Below, one piece after another: positions 9,559 to 18,285 of a stretch of 64,000 nucleotides of DNA (position 1 is its first letter; the number at the start of each line of letters is the position of its first letter). The position numbers were made by a program, and so were the translations under genes. The notes below the pieces were generated by a model. It saw only the letters and a list, made by a program, of their open reading frames with translations, had not been told where the DNA came from and did no database searches. The stretch spans positions 19,996 through 83,995 of the forward strand of contig SUWJ01000008.1 in the NCBI GenBank assembly GCA_015061545.1, read 5' to 3'. The DNA comes from Lentisphaerota bacterium (GTDB lineage: Bacteria > Verrucomicrobiota > Lentisphaeria > Victivallales > Victivallaceae).

Positions 9559-12114
9559 ATGGCTGAAATTCAAACCATCCAAAAAAACAGCGGAATCGAA
9601 TGTCTCAGAAAGATATTCAAAGAGTTCCGGCGCAATATCAACTTTGATGCGCTGCTCACTAAAGAACTCTACGAAAAATTCAATGGCAATGAGTCCGAAA
9701 TAATTATCGAATTATCCAACGCGCACGATCTGCGCCCGGAAAAACACTCCGACCTTGCCGAAATTGCCAAAACCTACAACGGCCCGGCGATCCTGCAGCT
9801 CAACAACGGCTCATTTGTATTGCTTTTGAGAACTCAGCAGGTAATTCAGGAAAGCGGCGTGGCGCTCTACGACCCCTCCGTCGATAAATCGCTGATGGTC
9901 AAACAGCCGCAGCTGATGGAACGCGCAGGCAGCAACGTGATAATTTTCCGCAATCTGCAGGAAATCGACGCTCAGGAACAAAGCGCCCTCTACTGCCTTT
10001 GCGCCATTGCAAGGCATCACAATATCTCCATGGATTTGCGGCGGGTGATGCACGACTTTGCCATCGACACAGAAGAACCCCGCCCTGCCCTGATCAAAAG
10101 CATTGCCGACAGTTACGAGCTCAAGACCCGCACGGTAAAAATGAAGTTCGACAAACTTATCCGCCTCGGTCAGGCTTATCCCGCCATGGGCAGAAAAAAG
10201 AACGGCAAATATCTGGTGATCTGCGGCGCAAGACAAAATCAGGATGAATCCATTGATCTGGTGGTGCTGGATCCGGAAAACACCAGCGCAGAATCACGTT
10301 TTTCGTTCCTTACCAGAGAACAGGTCGAGTCGGAACTCGCGCCCGAAGTCATGCTGCTTAAACGGCGCTACAAGCTCTCCGACGAAGACCGCCCGTTCTC
10401 GCTGGCGTGGTTCCTGCCGGAGTTTTTCAAGCTGCGCGGGATCTTTGCCCAGATCGCGCTAACGGTGGCTATGATAACGATCCTTTCGCTGATCGTGCCG
10501 CTCTTCTTCCAGATAGTTGTGGACAAGGTACTTATCAACAAATCATACAACACTTTGAACGTGTTAGGTATCGGTATTATTGCCGCGGTGATCTTCAACG
10601 GATTCCTTGATTATCTGAGAAGCTACTTCCTGCTTTTTGCCACCAACAAGATCGACGTGGCAACCGCCACCAAGACTTTCCGCCATTTGATGCGGCTGCC
10701 GGTGGACTTCTTTGAACGCGTCCCGTCGGGGGTGTTGCTCAAACATATGCAGCAGACCGAAAAGATCCGCGGATTCCTTTCCGGAAATTTGTTCTTCACC
10801 ATTCTGGATTTGTGCAGTCTGTGCATTTTTATTCCCGTGCTGCTGCTTTACACGGTGGAACTTACACTGGTGGTGCTGGGGTATTCGGCATTGATGGCGC
10901 TGGTGATCGCCTGTCTGATCAAACCCTTCCAGCAGCGGTTGAACGAGCTGTATCAGGCGGAAGGTAAGCGCCAGAGTATGCTCGTGGAAGCCATCCACGG
11001 TGTGCGCACGGTAAAATCGCTGGCGCTGGAACCGGTTCAGGAAAAACATTGGGACGATTCTACAGCATATGCGGTAAAATCCTACTTCCGTGTCGGCAAG
11101 ATTTCCATGTCGGCAAAGAGCATAAGTCAAGTGCTGGAAATGATGATGACCATTACCGTGATCTGGCTGGGAGCGCTGCTGGTCTTTGAGCATCAGATCT
11201 CCGTCGGGGCGTTGATCGCCTTCCAGATGCTTGCCAACCGCGTGACCGGTCCGCTGGTCAAACTGGTGGGGTTGATCCACGAGTATCAGCAGATCGCACT
11301 TTCGGTGCGGATGCTGGGGGTAGTCATGAATACTCCCGTCGAACATCAGGGCGGCGGGGTGCGCAATCCGCTTAAAGGGGCGATTGATTTTGAACACATC
11401 ACCTTCCAGTACCGTCAGGATCTGCCGACGGTCATCAAAGATTTTTCGCTCTCGGTCAAACCGGGTACCACCATCGGTATCGTGGGGCGTTCGGGATCGG
11501 GCAAAAGCACCATTACCAAGCTGCTGCAGGGGCTTTATCCTGTGGTGCAGGGGTTGATCAAGATCGACGGCATTGATTTGCGCGAAATCGACAAATCCCA
11601 CCTGCGCAGTTCGATCGGGGTGGTGCTGCAGGAAAACTACTTCTTCTCGGGTACGGTGCGCGAAAATATCAGTTTGACCAAGCGCAACGCTTCGCTGGAA
11701 GAGATCATCTATGCCGCCAAGCTGGCGGGTGCCGATGAGTTTATCCAGAAGCTCCCCCGCGGATACGACACCATGCTGGAAGAAAATGCGTCCAACCTTT
11801 CCGGCGGTCAGAAACAGCGCCTCGCCATTGCCCGCGCGCTGCTGAACAATCCGCCGATGCTGATCTTTGACGAAGCCACCAGCGCCCTTGACCCCGAAAG
11901 CGAACTGGTTATTCAAAATAACCTCAAGTCGATCGCCCGCGGCCGCACGGTGCTGATAATCTCGCACCGGTTGAGCATTGTGTCCGGTGCCGATCAGATC
12001 GTGGTCATCGACAACGGCAAGATCTCCGCGCTGGGCAGCCACAAAGAATTGCTGGAACAACCCGGTACCTACCGCGAATTCTGGCATCAGCAAATGCGTA
12101 TAGATATGGATTAA
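9559..12114 (+). CDS. Type I secretion ABC exporter with two degenerate C39-like domains (HlyB-like)
   Basis: An inner-membrane exporter of 851 residues; the start at 9559 (MAEIQTIQKN) has GGGGAAT 7 bases upstream. Domains: a first C39-like fold (about 10-150, ending GVALYDP...), a second C39-like fold (about 150-290, with ALYCLCAIARHHNI), a six-helix ABC membrane domain (about 300-590) and an ATPase domain (620-851). ATPase motifs: Walker A GRSGSGKST (about 641), LSGGQ (about 747), Walker B LIFDEATSALD (about 767) and the H-loop ISHR. In the second C39-like domain the catalytic Cys position aligns to Ser and the His position (HlyB DGRHFIL) to Tyr (NGKYLVI), so no leader peptidase activity is expected; the fold would serve in substrate recognition, as in HlyB. 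The HlyD partner follows 21 bases downstream. The likely cargo is the divergent giant protein. Confidence 0.92.
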   Translation: MAEIQTIQKNSGIECLRKIFKEFRRNINFDALLTKELYEKFNGNESEIIIELSNAHDLRPEKHSDLAEIAKTYNGPAILQLNNGSFVLLLRTQQVIQESGVALYDPSVDKSLMVKQPQLMERAGSNVIIFRNLQEIDAQEQSALYCLCAIARHHNISMDLRRVMHDFAIDTEEPRPALIKSIADSYELKTRTVKMKFDKLIRLGQAYPAMGRKKNGKYLVICGARQNQDESIDLVVLDPENTSAESRFSFLTREQVESELAPEVMLLKRRYKLSDEDRPFSLAWFLPEFFKLRGIFAQIALTVAMITILSLIVPLFFQIVVDKVLINKSYNTLNVLGIGIIAAVIFNGFLDYLRSYFLLFATNKIDVATATKTFRHLMRLPVDFFERVPSGVLLKHMQQTEKIRGFLSGNLFFTILDLCSLCIFIPVLLLYTVELTLVVLGYSALMALVIACLIKPFQQRLNELYQAEGKRQSMLVEAIHGVRTVKSLALEPVQEKHWDDSTAYAVKSYFRVGKISMSAKSISQVLEMMMTITVIWLGALLVFEHQISVGALIAFQMLANRVTGPLVKLVGLIHEYQQIALSVRMLGVVMNTPVEHQGGGVRNPLKGAIDFEHITFQYRQDLPTVIKDFSLSVKPGTTIGIVGRSGSGKSTITKLLQGLYPVVQGLIKIDGIDLREIDKSHLRSSIGVVLQENYFFSGTVRENISLTKRNASLEEIIYAAKLAGADEFIQKLPRGYDTMLEENASNLSGGQKQRLAIARALLNNPPMLIFDEATSALDPESELVIQNNLKSIARGRTVLIISHRLSIVSGADQIVVIDNGKISALGSHKELLEQPGTYREFWHQQMRIDMD

Positions 12115-12135
12115 TCAAGGGAGCGCAGTAATATT

Positions 12136-13521
12136 ATGAAAATCTTTTCCATCCTCGGCGCCCCCTGGCGCAAGTTTGCAAAATTTATGAACTGGAACGC
12201 TTCGGAAGTGCCCGATGCCGCCATCGAGTATCAGCCGGACGCGTTGGAAATCGCCAACTCGCGGCTGCCGCTCTGGGCAAGATACAGCGTGATTTTTGCC
12301 TTTATTTTTATGGCCGGAGTGATTGCATGGGCTTCGTTGGGCAAAGTGGATGTAATCGTTACCGGCAACGGAAAAATCGTCAGCGACAAGCAGACGATCG
12401 TTATGAAGCCGCTGGAACTTACTGTCATCAAAGAGGTGAATGTACGGGTTGGCGATGTGGTCAAAGCCGGGCAGACGCTTATTACTTTTGACCCCACGGT
12501 CAACATTGCCGAAGAACAGCGGCTGCGTTTGGAAGTCGAAAGTTTGAGCGCCAAGTTTGAGCGCTTGCAAGCCGAATTCAACGGCAAAGATTATCAGGCC
12601 GCCAGTCAGTCGCGTTTTCCGCAGCTGCAGGAAGCGATCTTCAAACAGCGCCGCGATTACTACAACGAGCGCATAAAGTATTTTGAAGAAACCCTCAAGC
12701 AGATCGAAGCCTCGCGCAAGACCCGCGAAGACTCCATGAAAAATCATCAGGCCCGTTTGAAAGAGATCCTGGTGCTGGAAGAAACCTTTGAACGTATGTT
12801 CAAGCAGAAGGTTGCCACGCTTAAAGAGTATGTGGAGCTGAAACTCTCGCGTATGCAGATCGAAGCATCCATCGACGAACTGCAGAATGCGTTGCTGGAG
12901 TTGCAGCATCAGCGCGGCAGTACCGAATCTTCCCGCGACGGGTTTATCGAAGAATGGCGCAACGGCATCTCTGAACAGCTGGTGGAAACTGAGCGCGAAC
13001 TCTCCGCCAATCAGCGGCAGTACGAAAAAAATCAGATGCGCGTGGAATTTCTCTATCTGCGGGCGCCCTGCGAAGCGGTGGTTCACGAAATCGCCGCCTT
13101 CTCGGTCGGTTCCGCCGTACAGGAAGCCGAAGCGCTTATTACTTTGATTCCGCTGGATGGCAAAGCCGAACTGGAAGCGGAAATCCGCCCGCAGGATATT
13201 GCCAAAGTCCATGTGGGGTCAGAAGTACGGGTCAAGCTGACGGCGTATCCGTTCCAGAAATATGATACGCTGGACGGGGTGGTGCGCAACATTTCCGAAG
13301 ACACCTTCACCATGCAGCGGCAGACCGATATCAACGAAAGCCCCACCTATTACCGTGCGCGCATAACCCTGTCGGGCAAATTGCGTAATCAAAGCGAAAA
13401 TTTCCGCTTGATCCCCGGCATGGAAGCTACGGCGGAAATCAAAGCGGGACGGCGCAGAATCATCGAATATCTGATCTATCCGCTGATCAAGGCGCTGGAC
13501 GAAACCGCCCGCGAACCGTAA
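12136..13521 (+). CDS. HlyD-family type I secretion periplasmic adaptor
   Basis: 461 residues, the usual size for a type I secretion membrane-fusion protein. It has a short cytosolic N-terminus, one membrane helix at about 52-72 (YSVIFAFIFMAGVIAW), a lipoyl/barrel half (GNGKIVSDKQTIVMKPLE), a long Gln/Glu/Arg-rich coiled coil (about 135-310), and the second lipoyl half plus beta-barrel (FLYLRAPCEAVVHEIA to PGMEATAEIKAG). It bridges the ABC exporter to an outer-membrane TolC channel. An AGGGAGCGC site lies upstream and the gene follows the exporter by 21 bases, forming a two-gene operon closed by a strong terminator. No TolC-like gene is in the window, so the channel must be encoded elsewhere. 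Confidence 0.93.
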   Translation: MKIFSILGAPWRKFAKFMNWNASEVPDAAIEYQPDALEIANSRLPLWARYSVIFAFIFMAGVIAWASLGKVDVIVTGNGKIVSDKQTIVMKPLELTVIKEVNVRVGDVVKAGQTLITFDPTVNIAEEQRLRLEVESLSAKFERLQAEFNGKDYQAASQSRFPQLQEAIFKQRRDYYNERIKYFEETLKQIEASRKTREDSMKNHQARLKEILVLEETFERMFKQKVATLKEYVELKLSRMQIEASIDELQNALLELQHQRGSTESSRDGFIEEWRNGISEQLVETERELSANQRQYEKNQMRVEFLYLRAPCEAVVHEIAAFSVGSAVQEAEALITLIPLDGKAELEAEIRPQDIAKVHVGSEVRVKLTAYPFQKYDTLDGVVRNISEDTFTMQRQTDINESPTYYRARITLSGKLRNQSENFRLIPGMEATAEIKAGRRRIIEYLIYPLIKALDETAREP

Positions 13522-13544
13522 GGAAGAATACAGAAATATTTTAT

Positions 13545-13587
13545 GAGGAAAAAACTGTTTTCACCAATGGTTTTTTCCTCTTTTTTT
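13545..13587 (+). terminator. Intrinsic terminator of the type I secretion operon
   Basis: A perfect 11-bp stem (13545-13555 with 13570-13580) is followed by T7 at 13581-13587. Confidence 0.9.
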
Positions 13588-13619
13588 AAAGTAAGCATCA
13601 ACATTTTCAGGAGGCAGTT

Positions 13620-14252
13620 ATGAATAAAAAACGCACGATCGCAATTACATTATTATCAATTATAATTACGGCAGCAGCTCTGCTGACGGTGCTGGTAATG
13701 CTGGTTTTTGACCGCGCACCGCTGCCGCCGCTGCCGCCTGCCACAGTTCAGGAAAATATTGATACAGCCAAACTCTCAGGGCGGTTGATGACGCAAATTT
13801 CGCAGGCATTCGGCAAACAGCAGGAACAATTGACTTTGACTCTTTCGCAGGATGAACTTGATTTGCTGCTCAAACACGCTGCCAGATATCATGAGTTGAA
13901 TAAAAAAGCCGATGATCCGTCATTTTTGGCTTCATCATCAGCCAATGGCATTACATTTCAGCTTTCGCAGCCGGTGGCGTGGGGATATTGCCGCTTTCAA
14001 ATCTGCGCCGAACCGGAAATTGCCGACAATAAATTTACAGTAAGAGTAAAATCCTGCTCGCTGGGCAGTATTGCGCTGCCGGCAGGAAAAGTTGAAAGTG
14101 CCATTGCCGAAAAGATTGCCGAAAAACAGAGCGATCCGCGTTTTCAACTTATGCTGAACGCTGTCGAAAGCCTGACCATGCAGCAGGATGGCTCGATAAA
14201 AGCAGTTATCAACTGTCAGGCCGCGGCAATGGCGGCAGGAGCGCTGCTGTAA
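13620..14252 (+). CDS. Membrane-anchored protein of unknown function (YpmS/DUF2140-like)
   Basis: 210 residues with an AGGAGG ribosome binding site. One N-terminal membrane helix (about 8-30) is followed by a Pro-rich linker (PLPPLPPATVQ) and an extracytoplasmic domain. The segment TLTLSQDELDLLLKHA and the later pattern IALPAGKVESAIAEKIAEK resemble the lipid-binding-like DUF2140/YpmS fold, but the similarity is by eye only. Two Cys in YCRFQIC and one in KSCSLG are noticeable. It has its own transcription unit after the secretion operon terminator and converges with the next minus-strand gene. Function unknown. Confidence 0.75.
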   Translation: MNKKRTIAITLLSIIITAAALLTVLVMLVFDRAPLPPLPPATVQENIDTAKLSGRLMTQISQAFGKQQEQLTLTLSQDELDLLLKHAARYHELNKKADDPSFLASSSANGITFQLSQPVAWGYCRFQICAEPEIADNKFTVRVKSCSLGSIALPAGKVESAIAEKIAEKQSDPRFQLMLNAVESLTMQQDGSIKAVINCQAAAMAAGALL

Positions 14253-14283
14253 AATCATATCTCAAGCAATTTTATTCGCTGCG

Positions 14284-14832
14284 TCACTTGACTTCCAGCA
14301 TGGGCAGGGTCTGCATATCTTTTGAGCGCAGCACAATGAACTTGCGCCAGTTTTTAACCGATTCTTCGGCGCCGAAAAGTTCGATCCCGACAAAGAGTCC
14401 GTTCTCAGGCATATCGCCGCGCACGGACTCAAAACTTATATTCAGCGTACCTTGTCCGGCAAGAGCAGCAAGGTCAAACTCCAACGGCAGCGCTTTGAAT
14501 ACATATCCTTCAATGGGAGTAACGTCTACCACGGGCAAGGTGCCGATATTGCTGATCTCAACAGTATGATCGTTGATCTTCAGGTCGCAGAGTTTGCCTT
14601 CCTGCGGTAAAGCATTACTGCAGCGCAAATAAATTTTTTCCAAACGGCAATCTTCGGGGATGGTCATGCTCCAGACATTCTGACTGTTGGGAGTCACAGC
14701 AATATCCCACAACGCAGTACGCCCCTGCGGCAGCAGCAATATACTTGCCCCGACCACTGCGGCACAGATCAGATAAACCCAGCGCCGTTTGGATCGGCGC
14801 GGCGTATCGCAAGTTTTGTATAACTCGTTCAT
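14284..14832 (-). CDS. Small membrane-anchored protein of unknown function
   Basis: 182 residues from the ATG at 14832; a TTG two codons upstream is in frame but too close to the ribosome binding site (AAGGATAA). A positively charged N-terminus (RRSKRRW) precedes one membrane helix (about 20-37), and the rest is predicted outside the membrane. No family is recognised. The beta-rich composition (NVWSMTIPEDCRLEKIYLRC) and the WRKFIVLRSKDM end give no functional clue. It starts 6 bases after the acpS stop and is probably cotranscribed with it. Confidence 0.7.
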   Translation of the reverse strand: MNELYKTCDTPRRSKRRWVYLICAAVVGASILLLPQGRTALWDIAVTPNSQNVWSMTIPEDCRLEKIYLRCSNALPQEGKLCDLKINDHTVEISNIGTLPVVDVTPIEGYVFKALPLEFDLAALAGQGTLNISFESVRGDMPENGLFVGIELFGAEESVKNWRKFIVLRSKDMQTLPMLEVK

Positions 14833-14838
14833 ATTCAA

Positions 14839-15204
14839 TTATCCTTCCAATATTACAAATGCAGCGGCGTACTCTTTTTCGTGGGTGATCGAGAGGTGGA
14901 TTTGTTTGCCGCCAATGGCTTTAAACGTCTGCAAGGTAATGCCGTCAAGCCGCATCTCCGGCTTGCCCGAAGCGTCGTTGACTACAGTTATATCCTGCCA
15001 CGAACACTTTTTTCCGAAGCCGCATCCCAACGCTTTGGCAAAAGCCTCTTTTGCCGCCCAGCGCCCTGCCAGATGCTCGCAGCGGTGCGCCGAACCTGCG
15101 GCGGCGGCAAGTTCAGTTGCGGTGAAAACCCGCGCAGAAACTTTTTCCAGCGCGCAGCTCAAACGCTGAACCGAAACTATATCTGTACCAATTCCAACGA
15201 TCAT
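14839..15204 (-). CDS. acpS: Holo-[acyl-carrier-protein] synthase
   Basis: AcpS transfers 4'-phosphopantetheine from CoA to a serine of acyl carrier protein. The start is the ATG at 15204 (MIVGIGTDIVSVQRL), giving 121 residues, the typical size. Mg-binding Asp is in GIGTDIV, the catalytic Glu/Lys pair is in LAGRWAAKEAFAKALG, and the C-terminal LSITHEKEYAAAF motif is intact. It is divergent from rsmE across a 74-bp gap and is followed closely by a small membrane protein gene. An upstream TTG would add six residues but lacks a good ribosome binding site. Confidence 0.93.
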   Translation of the reverse strand: MIVGIGTDIVSVQRLSCALEKVSARVFTATELAAAAGSAHRCEHLAGRWAAKEAFAKALGCGFGKKCSWQDITVVNDASGKPEMRLDGITLQTFKAIGGKQIHLSITHEKEYAAAFVILEG

Positions 15205-15278
15205 TGATTTGCAAACTTCCAAAGTTAAACTATATTATCCGTTGTAATATAATACTGTTTGGCAGGAACGCAATTTTT

Positions 15279-15992
15279 ATGAATACAATCTTACTGGAAA
15301 AAAGTGATTTTATCGCCCCGGATGTTGTCTGTATTGCCGACAGCCGGGCAGAACATATGCGGAAAATTCTTAAATGCCGCATCGGCAGCACCTGTAAAGT
15401 CGGGTTGCTGAACGATCAGCTGGGTACGGGGGAAGTTCTGGCGCTGGATGATAAAACCGCTCAAATGCGCGTTAATTTAACCACCCCCGCCCCGCCGGTG
15501 ACGGATCTGGTGCTGGCGTGTGCCATGCAGCGGCCGCAAACTTACAAAAAAGTGCTGCATATTGCAATAACTATGGGGGTCAAAAAGCTGCTGTTTTTCG
15601 GCTCGTTCAAAGTGGAAAAAAGTTATTGGGACAGTCCGGTGCTGAGCGGAGAAATTTTCAAAAGGGAAGCTGTTGCCGCATTGGAACAATGCTGCGATAC
15701 GGTTATGCCGCAAGTGGAATACTGCCGCTATTTCAAACAATTCGCCGATGAACTGCTGCCTGAGTTGAGCTGCAACCGTACCGTTTATCTGGCACATCCT
15801 GCCTGTCAAGGCTCCTTCCCTGCCCGCCCGCAGCTGCCTGCATTGCTGCTGATGGGGCCGGAAGGCGGATTTACTGACTACGAAATCAACCACCTGCTGG
15901 AAGCGGGAGCGGTCGGCGGCACCCTGGGACCGCGAATACTGCGTACTGAAACTGCGTTGGCAGCGCTGCTGGGCAGATTTATCCGGAATTAA
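15279..15992 (+). CDS. rsmE: 16S rRNA (uracil1498-N3)-methyltransferase
   Basis: A SPOUT-class methyltransferase that uses SAM to methylate U1498 of 16S rRNA. 237 residues from the ATG at 15279 (MNTILLEK), with CAGGAA upstream; the longer open frame from 15204 overlaps the acpS start and was dropped. N-terminal PUA-like domain (HMRKILKCRIGSTCKVG), then the knotted domain with LLLMGPEGGFTDYEI and LGPRILRTETALAALLG, both diagnostic for RsmE. Monocistronic or followed by the kinase gene (23-base gap). Confidence 0.93.
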   Translation: MNTILLEKSDFIAPDVVCIADSRAEHMRKILKCRIGSTCKVGLLNDQLGTGEVLALDDKTAQMRVNLTTPAPPVTDLVLACAMQRPQTYKKVLHIAITMGVKKLLFFGSFKVEKSYWDSPVLSGEIFKREAVAALEQCCDTVMPQVEYCRYFKQFADELLPELSCNRTVYLAHPACQGSFPARPQLPALLLMGPEGGFTDYEINHLLEAGAVGGTLGPRILRTETALAALLGRFIRN

Positions 15993-16015
15993 AAATTTAC
16001 AATTACGGAGCAACG

Positions 16016-18277
16016 ATGAGTGATACTGTAAAAATCCGATCTGACAATGACAAAACCGACGAAATAACCATCGTTATTCCCCCTGTTCATCATAACAGCA
16101 ACGTTGAAATTGCTGCTGAGAACGTCCGTTCCGATGCAGCCAGACAGGAAAAAGTCAGCGGCTTCAGAAAGTTTACCGCTTTCCTGAATTTCAAGCGTAC
16201 AGTGGCAGATGAACAGATCAAACTGCCGGACAGTTGCCGCATTGATAAAGTAACCGCGGTAAAAGATCCGCATCCGGAATTATCCGATTTGAGCAGTTTT
16301 TTTGCGGTAGAAAGCCAACCTTTTGCGTCAGGCGGTCAAGGCAGTATCAGCCGGGGTGAAGATCGGGCGCTGGGCTGCACGGTAGCGATCAAATCGCTGC
16401 ACAAAAAACATTGCAGCGATCCGCTGAACCGCCGGAACTTTATCAACGAGGCCTGTTTGACCGCCGCGCTGGATCACCCGGCAATCATACCAGTTCACGG
16501 CTTGTTCGGTGACGGGCAGGACGGACTGCATCTGGCGATGAAACTGGTTGACGGCTGCACTTTATCGGAGTATATGAAGCAGCTTAATGATATCTACACG
16601 CGTCATGGCATCCAACGCTATAACGAGCGCAAATCCCTGCGCAACCGACTGGAGATTTTTCTGCGGGTATGCGATGCCGTAAGCTGCGCACACGACCGCA
16701 ATATCATCCACCGCGATCTCAAGTGCGAGAATATCATGCTGGGCAAATATAAAGCTGTATATGTAACCGACTGGGGCATTGCCTGCCGCGAAGCCGATGC
16801 CGCCAAGCTGGAAAAAGTCAGCGGTACCCCCGGCTACATTGCGCCTGAACTTTTGACCGAAAAGCGCGCCGACCGCCGCTCGGATATATACTCGCTGGGG
16901 ATCATATTATTTGAGCTTACCACCTTGAAAAGCGCCTTTGCCGATGAACCTTTGAATATTCTGCTGGCAAAAGTTCAGCGCGGTATGCATCAGGAGCTGA
17001 AGCACAAATTTGCCTGTGCGATCGATCCCAATCTGGCGGCGATCATCCGCCGCGCCATTCATCTGGATCCTGCCAAGCGGTATCAAACGGTACAGGATTT
17101 GAGCCGTGATTTGCGTAAATACCTTGCCAACGAAGCAGTTTCCGCCCGCAAGGAATTTTTTTGGGAAAAATTTGCCCGCTGGGGAGTCAACCATCGGCGC
17201 GGCATGATGATTACGGTTCTGGCGGTGCTGCTGCTGGGGAGTTCTTCCACAGTTTACACGCTGCAAAAGGAGATCCGATCCGGCATTGCCGAACAGCGCC
17301 GTACTGCGGCGATAAATCACATCCAAACCAATATCGCAGCATTGAGCAGCTCAATGGAAAAGCGTATACGGCATATAGAGTATCAGATGGATGCTTTAAG
17401 GATGAATATACTCTTTTCTCTGTTTGCCGCCGTCCCCGAACCGGTCAAACAGACCAAGCTGAACTATGTGGAAAAAGAAAGCTATAAAAATTCGCCGCCT
17501 GCAACTTATCTTATGTCGCCGGTTTACGGCAGCCGCATCGACAGCAGCTCCTGGTGCTACTTCAATTATCTGCATAAGAGTGTATCAGCTCAGGAGCTGC
17601 AAAAATTCACCCCGGCGGCGCTTTTTATGCAAAAAATGCTGCTTGGCACCGTCGATACTGAACAAATCAAACGTTTCGGCAATCAGGCATTGCTCAATGG
17701 CACTCAACCAGCCAAATTGGTCATGGCAGCATTGCAAAACGGCCTGTTCGTCTGCTATCCCGGCAACGGAGATTTTCCCGAAAACTATGACCCGACCACG
17801 CGGCCGTGGTATAAACAGGCGGTCGCAAATCCCAACGAAGTTCAATGGGTGACTCCTTATAACGATGTTGGCAGCAACAACGAACTGGTTACAACCTGCG
17901 CATTGGCAATCAACGACAATAACGGTAAACTTATCGGCGTGGCGGCAATGGATTTTTCGCTGAACAGGTTAAGTCGGGAAATGCTCTCGGCTGGAATCAA
18001 ATACAATCAGTTTGTCCGGGAAAAAATGCTCATTAACCAACACGGCAGAATTTTCCTTAAATCGACCGAATCACCCCGCCGATATTCGTGGATCCAATCC
18101 ACGCCTGAGCTTATTCAGCAGATGCTTGCCATGCAGCACGGCACTTTGAGTGTAAAACACGACGGAGAAGAACATTTGCTGGCATTTTCGCTGCTCAAAT
18201 CAGTTCAAATGCTGTATGTGGAAGATATCGACCTGCCGGCATTGCTCAACTCAACAAACTCTGCTGAACAGCCGTAA
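16016..18277 (+). CDS. Transmembrane Ser/Thr protein kinase with extracytoplasmic Cache sensor
   Basis: 753 residues. A 95-residue disordered N-terminal extension precedes a Hanks-type kinase domain: glycine loop FASGGQGSISRG, VAIK lysine, catalytic loop HRDLKCENIML, metal-binding DWG (instead of DFG), SGTPGYIAPELL and DIYSLGIILFEL. A membrane helix follows at about 400-420 (MMITVLAVLLLGSS), then a roughly 330-residue domain with the dCache signature YDPTTRPWYKQA, TPYND and IGVAAMDFSL. Cache domains bind small ligands outside the cell, so this is probably a one-component receptor kinase. The usual second membrane helix of a Cache module is missing because the domain is at the C-terminus. ACGGAGC lies before the ATG. 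Substrates unknown; the secretion genes and rsmE are nearby but give no firm link. Confidence 0.9.
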   Translation: MSDTVKIRSDNDKTDEITIVIPPVHHNSNVEIAAENVRSDAARQEKVSGFRKFTAFLNFKRTVADEQIKLPDSCRIDKVTAVKDPHPELSDLSSFFAVESQPFASGGQGSISRGEDRALGCTVAIKSLHKKHCSDPLNRRNFINEACLTAALDHPAIIPVHGLFGDGQDGLHLAMKLVDGCTLSEYMKQLNDIYTRHGIQRYNERKSLRNRLEIFLRVCDAVSCAHDRNIIHRDLKCENIMLGKYKAVYVTDWGIACREADAAKLEKVSGTPGYIAPELLTEKRADRRSDIYSLGIILFELTTLKSAFADEPLNILLAKVQRGMHQELKHKFACAIDPNLAAIIRRAIHLDPAKRYQTVQDLSRDLRKYLANEAVSARKEFFWEKFARWGVNHRRGMMITVLAVLLLGSSSTVYTLQKEIRSGIAEQRRTAAINHIQTNIAALSSSMEKRIRHIEYQMDALRMNILFSLFAAVPEPVKQTKLNYVEKESYKNSPPATYLMSPVYGSRIDSSSWCYFNYLHKSVSAQELQKFTPAALFMQKMLLGTVDTEQIKRFGNQALLNGTQPAKLVMAALQNGLFVCYPGNGDFPENYDPTTRPWYKQAVANPNEVQWVTPYNDVGSNNELVTTCALAINDNNGKLIGVAAMDFSLNRLSREMLSAGIKYNQFVREKMLINQHGRIFLKSTESPRRYSWIQSTPELIQQMLAMQHGTLSVKHDGEEHLLAFSLLKSVQMLYVEDIDLPALLNSTNSAEQP

Positions 18278-18285
18278 AAGCTCAT

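Noticed and set aside
10564..12093. 509-codon minus-strand frame antisense to the exporter gene
   Set aside because: Shadow of a well-supported ABC exporter frame.
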